Shown: positions 4,366 through 7,528 of the stretch, one piece after another
How positions within the stretch are numbered: position 1 is the first letter of the stretch
How the letters are laid out: every line of letters begins with the position of its first letter
NCBI GenBank assembly: GCA_001871755.1
Contig: MNXL01000215.1
Span: 1-7,528, forward strand
Direction: 5' to 3'
DNA length: 7,528 nucleotides
Source: Anaerolineae bacterium CG2_30_64_16
GTDB taxonomy: Bacteria > Chloroflexota > Anaerolineae > CG2-30-64-16
Notes under the pieces: model-generated
Database searches by the model: none
What the model was told of the DNA's origin: nothing
Seen by the model: the letters and a program-made list of their open reading frames with translations, nothing else
Program-made: the position numbers and the translations under genes

Positions 4366-6742
4366 TCCTGTCCGGCCCAGCGAGATCTGGATCGAGTCAC
4401 CGGAGGAGAACCCCGCGTCGCGCGGCCAGGCCGAACTGACTCACCTGGTGGAGATCGGCCGCGCGCTCCTGCAGGCGCAGTTGGACCAGGATCAGCTTTG
4501 CGAGCTGATCTACCAACTGGCCGGGGAGATCGTGCCCGTCGAGTTCTTTCAGTTGGGGTTGTTTGATGGCGACCGCTATCTGATCAAGGTGTGGGTCAAA
4601 GAGGGCCAGCGCCAGGCGCCGGCGGTGTTTCTGGTCCCGGAGGGTCAAGGCATCATCGGCTGGATGCGGGCCACTCACCAGCCCTTACTGGTGCGCGATT
4701 TCGAGGCCGAGAGGGACGCGTTGCCGGCCCGGCCTAGCTATATCAGCGACCAGCCGCCGCGCTCGGCTGTTTTCCTCCCTATGCTGGCGGGCAAGGACGT
4801 GATCGGCGCCCTCGTCATCCAGAGCTGCGAGCCGGCCGCGTTCGACGAAGGACACCTGCGCCTGCTGGGGGTGCTGGCGAATCAATCGGCGTCGGCGCTC
4901 AATAACGCCCGGCTCTACGAACGCGGCCAGCGCCGCCTCAACGATCTCACCACCGTGGCTGAGGTCGGGCGCAAGCTGGCAACCATCCTCGATCTCAACG
5001 AACTGCTGGCGCAGGTCGTCGAGCTGATCCGATCCCGCTTCGGCTACTATCACGTCCAGATCTTCCTCGTCGAGCAGGGCAGTGACCGGGCCTACTTCAT
5101 GGCGAGCAGCGGCCACGATCTCAGCGAGAAGTGGCAGCGCGAAGGGCGCACCATGGGCATCGGCCGCGATGGCATCATCGGGTGGGTGGCCCAGCGCGGG
5201 GAGATGCTGTTGGCCAACGACGTGGTGGCCGAGCCACGCTACATCCCCGATGACCCGCGCCTCCTGCCGGATACGCGCGCCGAACTGGCGGTGCCGTTGA
5301 TCGTGGAAGATCAGGTGTTAGGCGTGCTGGACGTCCAGAGCACCGAAGTGGGCGGGTTTGGACAAAACGACATCTTCGTGCTGCGGACCCTGGCGGATCA
5401 GGTGGCCGTGGCGGTCTACTCAGCCCGGGCCTACGAGGCGCAGCAGGAGGAAGCGTGGATCTCCACGATGTTGCTGCAAGTGGCCGAGGCGGTTCGCCGC
5501 CTGCAGCCGGTTGACACCACCCTGGCTCAGGTCGCCCGTATGGCGCAGGTGCTGACGGGTGTCGATCGTTGTGCAGTGCTGTTGAAGGACGAAGACGGTG
5601 CTTTTCGGGCGCGGACGGTGCACGCGCTGCGCCCCGAGCTCGCGGAGGCCTATCGGGATGCCGTGATTCGGCCAGGCGATCTGCCGCTGATCGAAGATGC
5701 CTGCCGTCTGGGCCAACCATTGGTGGTCGCGGACGCGTTGCGCAGCCCGCGAGTGCCGGAGAGTTGGCGCACGCGATTCGACAGTTGCACGATCCTGGTG
5801 GTGCCGCTGTTGGTGGCCGACGAACCGATCGGTGTGCTGCTGGCCGATGACGTGGACGCCACGCACATGTTCAGCCCGCGCCGCGTGCGGATCCTGAGCG
5901 GCATCGCCAACCAGGCCGCGGTGGCCATCGAAAACGCCCGCTTGCAAGCCCAGGAGGCGGAACGCGCCCGCCTGGGCCGGGAGTTGGAGCTGGCCCACGA
6001 CATCCAGCGCAGCCTGTTACCTTCGGAGGCGCCCTCGCTCCCCGGCTATCAGATCGTCTATCGCTGGCGCTCGGCGCGCGAGGTGGGTGGTGACTTCTTC
6101 GACTTTCTCCGCCTGTCCGATAGCCGCGTGGGCCTGGTGATCGCCGACGTGTCCGACAAGGGGATCCCGGCCGCGCTCTACATGATGTTCGCCCGGACGC
6201 TGTTGCGGGCGGTTGCCTTCAGCCGGCGAGAGCCGGCCGCCACCCTGGTTCGCGCCAACGATCTGATCGTGTCGGACAGCAGCGCCGACATGTTCGTGAC
6301 GGCCTACTACAGCATCCTGGATGTCCGCAACCACCTGCTGACCTACGCCAGCGCCGGTCACAATCTGGCGCTCTACGCGCCCGCCGGAGAGGGGGCGCCG
6401 GAACCGATGACGACCGCCGGGATCGTCCTGGGCATCGTCTCGCCGGTCACGATCGGACAGAAGACGTTGTATCTGGCGCCCGGCGACGTGGTGCTGTTCT
6501 ACACCGACGGCGTTACGGAGGCGGTCAACGCGGCGAGTGAGGAGTTCGGCAGCGCACGGCTGGCCGCGCTCGTGGTCGCGCATCGAGACCAGCCGGCCGA
6601 AGCCATCGCCGACGCCATCGAGGCGGCGGTCCACGAGTTCGCCGGGGACGCGCCCCAGTTCGATGATTTCACGTTGATCTTGCTCAAACGGGATAATGGC
6701 AAAACCAGTCCCACCATTGACATACAAGACCTGGTGATGTAA
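4334..6742 (+). CDS. Triple-GAF PP2C/SpoIIE-type serine phosphatase (RsbU-like)
   Basis: An 802-residue cytoplasmic protein without membrane helices. Three GAF domains lie at about 40-190, 210-365 and 380-532. The first two contain the GIIGW motif, and each GAF ends in a helix such as ALNNARLYE or AIENARLQ. A short coiled linker with AHDIQRSLLP (about 553-562) leads into a SpoIIE/PP2C domain at about 573-785. The phosphatase motifs are intact: VGGDFFDF (Asp587), ADVSDKG (Asp605, Asp608), SAGH (673-676), YTDGVTEA (Asp725) and FDDFTLILL (Asp777, Asp778). These acids bind the two metal ions, so activity is expected. By family precedent it dephosphorylates a STAS antagonist, most likely the one at 3333-3668. 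The GAF domains would sense a ligand or protein signal; none has a clear chromophore signature. The C-terminal tail NGKTSPTIDIQDLVM lies outside the domain and is lower in GC. Overlap with the kinase gene implies one operon. Confidence 0.93.
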   Translation: MAAQRRGTTSDPVRPSEIWIESPEENPASRGQAELTHLVEIGRALLQAQLDQDQLCELIYQLAGEIVPVEFFQLGLFDGDRYLIKVWVKEGQRQAPAVFLVPEGQGIIGWMRATHQPLLVRDFEAERDALPARPSYISDQPPRSAVFLPMLAGKDVIGALVIQSCEPAAFDEGHLRLLGVLANQSASALNNARLYERGQRRLNDLTTVAEVGRKLATILDLNELLAQVVELIRSRFGYYHVQIFLVEQGSDRAYFMASSGHDLSEKWQREGRTMGIGRDGIIGWVAQRGEMLLANDVVAEPRYIPDDPRLLPDTRAELAVPLIVEDQVLGVLDVQSTEVGGFGQNDIFVLRTLADQVAVAVYSARAYEAQQEEAWISTMLLQVAEAVRRLQPVDTTLAQVARMAQVLTGVDRCAVLLKDEDGAFRARTVHALRPELAEAYRDAVIRPGDLPLIEDACRLGQPLVVADALRSPRVPESWRTRFDSCTILVVPLLVADEPIGVLLADDVDATHMFSPRRVRILSGIANQAAVAIENARLQAQEAERARLGRELELAHDIQRSLLPSEAPSLPGYQIVYRWRSAREVGGDFFDFLRLSDSRVGLVIADVSDKGIPAALYMMFARTLLRAVAFSRREPAATLVRANDLIVSDSSADMFVTAYYSILDVRNHLLTYASAGHNLALYAPAGEGAPEPMTTAGIVLGIVSPVTIGQKTLYLAPGDVVLFYTDGVTEAVNAASEEFGSARLAALVVAHRDQPAEAIADAIEAAVHEFAGDAPQFDDFTLILLKRDNGKTSPTIDIQDLVM

Positions 6743-6745
6743 CAT
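6717..6745 (+). promoter_or_regulatory. Promoter for the RHH antitoxin-like gene, inside the phosphatase 3' end
   Basis: A consensus -35 TTGACA lies at 6717-6722. TAACAT at 6740-6745, at the ideal 17-nt spacing, matches four of six -10 bases and contains the phosphatase stop codon. Transcription would start near 6752, about 30 nt before ATG 6783. The gene downstream can therefore be expressed apart from the phosphatase operon. Confidence 0.55.
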
Positions 6746-6762
6746 AGTTGCACGGAGTTGCA
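6746..6762 (+). promoter_or_regulatory. Phased direct repeat, candidate operator of the RHH protein
   Basis: AGTTGCA occurs at 6746-6752 and again at 6756-6762, exactly 10 bp apart, so both copies face the same side of the helix. The pair abuts the -10 element and covers the expected transcription start. Ribbon-helix-helix repressors commonly bind such short phased repeats at their own promoter. The repeat is seen; the role is inference. Confidence 0.4.
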
Positions 6763-6782
6763 GCACTTTCCCGGAGGCAAGT

Positions 6783-7367
6783 ATGACAACTTCCATGCAT
6801 CGTCAGCAGATTTCGCTCCCGCAATGGCAGGTAGAGTTCCTGGCTGAGCGCGCCCGGCGGGAGGGCCAGAGCATGGCCGAGATCATCCGCCGGCTCATCC
6901 AGCGCGAGGCTAAGAACGATTCCGCGCCGGCTGACCGAGGACCGCTGCGGGAAGCAGCAGGTATCGCAGAATACTCGGCGCCACCTGAGGGCATGGCTGT
7001 CGGCGAGCGGCCTGCCCCCTATCTGATAACTCGGAAGAGCGACACGGTCAGCGTAATGCTGGAGCTATCACCTGAAGCCTACGGGCGGCTGCGGGACGAG
7101 GCCGGTCGCCTCGGCAAAGCCTTGCCCGCGATAGCGCGCGAATGGCTGATCGAGCGGTTGGCTATGTCACCTGCCCCACCATTGGATGAGCGCGCACAGG
7201 TGCGACAAGCCCTCAGAGCTGCTGGCCTATTGACCGAGCTTGGGCCTGAATTACGCGTGCGTGCTGATCCAACCATCAGCCTGGAGGAAGTACAAGAGGC
7301 CCTGGATCGCGCCGACGGCAAGCCGCTCAGTGAGATCATCATCGAGCAGCGAGGCCCTAAAGGATGA
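6783..7367 (+). CDS. Ribbon-helix-helix antitoxin-like protein with two RHH-like segments and VapB-type C-terminus
   Basis: A 194-residue soluble protein, about twice the length of a usual VapB or CopG antitoxin. Residues 8-43 form a ribbon-helix-helix pattern: strand QQISLPQ, helix WQVEFLAERARREG, helix SMAEIIRRLIQRE. Residues 87-127 repeat the pattern: strand TVSVMLELSP, helix EAYGRLRDEAGRLG, helix ALPAIAREWLIERL. The segment between them is probably flexible. Residues 139-194 (QALRAAGLLTELGPELR, then SLEEVQEALDRADGKPLSEIIIEQRG) look like the C-terminal part of antitoxins paired with PIN toxins, which wraps the toxin. GGAGG (6773-6777) lies 5 nt before the ATG. A likely promoter and operator precede it, and its stop overlaps a broken PIN start by ATGA. 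The likely role is a DNA-binding autorepressor and antitoxin, now apparently without its toxin. Recognition is by pattern only; RHH is fairly secure, antitoxin is likely. Confidence 0.72.
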   Translation: MTTSMHRQQISLPQWQVEFLAERARREGQSMAEIIRRLIQREAKNDSAPADRGPLREAAGIAEYSAPPEGMAVGERPAPYLITRKSDTVSVMLELSPEAYGRLRDEAGRLGKALPAIAREWLIERLAMSPAPPLDERAQVRQALRAAGLLTELGPELRVRADPTISLEEVQEALDRADGKPLSEIIIEQRGPKG

Positions 7368-7405
7368 GTCACTTTTACCTGGATGCCCCAAACCTTTATT
7401 CGTAA
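7364..7405 (+). pseudogene. Remnant 5' end of a PIN-domain (VapC-like) toxin gene
   Basis: The ATG overlaps the antitoxin stop as ATGA, the usual coupling in VapBC operons. It opens a 13-residue frame, MSHFYLDAPNLYS, that ends at TAA 7403-7405. PIN toxins of this type typically begin with a start like M-x-x-F-Y-L-D-A-S-A-L-V-K, where the Asp (here residue 7) is the first metal-binding acid. The match holds through residue 8 and then fails. No PIN-like sequence was seen in any frame between here and the next gene, so about 120-130 codons seem to be deleted. It could be a chance short frame, but the ATGA overlap and the eight-residue match make that less likely. Confidence 0.58.
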
Positions 7406-7446
7406 CAAATACTCCCAAATCCTACCAAGGAGAAGTGAGGTCTGCC

Positions 7447-7528
7447 ATGCGCAAATTCCAGACCATCTACGGCTTGTTGCTCATCGTCGCACTGCTCCTG
7501 GCCGCGTGCACCCCGGCCCCGACCCCGG
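7447..7528 (+). CDS. Lipoprotein, N-terminal fragment (3' end outside window)
   Basis: The frame begins at ATG 7447 and is still open at the window edge after 27 codons. It encodes a classic lipoprotein signal: MRKFQ with two basic residues, a hydrophobic core YGLLLIVALLL, and the lipobox LAAC with Cys21 as the lipidated residue. Proline- and threonine-rich sequence then starts (TPAPTP), as is usual for the linker of exported Chloroflexota lipoproteins. Such starts are common in ABC-transporter solute-binding proteins, but the part that would show this is missing. Ribosome-site candidates are GAGG (7437-7440, 6 nt away) and AAGGAG (7427-7432, 14 nt). Lipoprotein is secure; the function is open. 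Confidence 0.8.
   Translation, partial: MRKFQTIYGLLLIVALLLAACTPAPTP

Noticed and set aside
6692..6697. GATAAT as a -10 element for the antitoxin-like gene
   Set aside because: No -35 lies at a workable distance, whereas TTGACA-17-TAACAT just downstream is a better fit.
5175..6796. Long minus-strand frames at 5175-5720, 5420-5998 and 6017-6796
   Set aside because: All lie opposite the GAF/phosphatase gene, whose motifs are intact. Their compositions are rich in Arg, Pro and Ala, as is typical of antisense shadow frames.

Overview
The window is about 65% GC by eye, and every gene runs on the + strand. Gene style suggests a member of the Chloroflexota (for example Anaerolineae, Caldilineae or Chloroflexia). 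The pointers are a GAF-rich SpoIIE-type phosphatase, a large membrane glycosyltransferase-like protein with a C-terminal beta-rich domain, an O-antigen-ligase-like polymerase, a DUF2442 protein, tandem heptamer repeats and TGGTATAAT-type promoters. This assignment rests on recognition only; no search was run.

Layout. Positions 2-1231 hold the 3' part of a multi-pass membrane protein, probably a GT39/ArnT-like glycosyltransferase. A clear extended -10 promoter follows, driving a small lower-GC DUF2442 gene (1308-1577). Next comes a 12-13 helix O-antigen ligase/polymerase-family protein (about 1676-3124). Its stop codon lies in an 8-bp tandem repeat, followed by a run of CTGACYC heptamers (3151-3207). 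Genes 1 and 3 suggest a surface polysaccharide or glycan locus.

The middle of the window is a partner-switching module. A STAS-domain anti-sigma-factor antagonist (3333-3668) has its own extended -10 promoter and is followed by a strong intrinsic terminator (3780-3833). After that come an RsbW-like HATPase kinase (3874-4365) and, overlapping it by 32 nt, a triple-GAF PP2C/SpoIIE phosphatase (4334-6742). By family precedent the kinase phosphorylates the STAS protein, the phosphatase reverses this under control of signals sensed by the GAF domains, and the unphosphorylated STAS protein sequesters the kinase away from its target. No sigma factor or other output is visible here.

The 3' part holds a self-contained antitoxin-like unit: a consensus -35 inside the end of the phosphatase gene, a 10-bp-phased direct repeat at the expected transcription start, and a 194-aa protein with two ribbon-helix-helix-like segments and a VapB-like C-terminus. 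Overlapping its stop codon by ATGA is a 13-residue stub that reads like the first residues of a PIN-domain toxin and then stops. The toxin appears to have been lost. The window ends in the signal peptide of a lipoprotein.

The most interesting points are the toxin stub with its retained double-RHH antitoxin, the putative autoregulatory operator, and the terminator that splits the partner-switching module.
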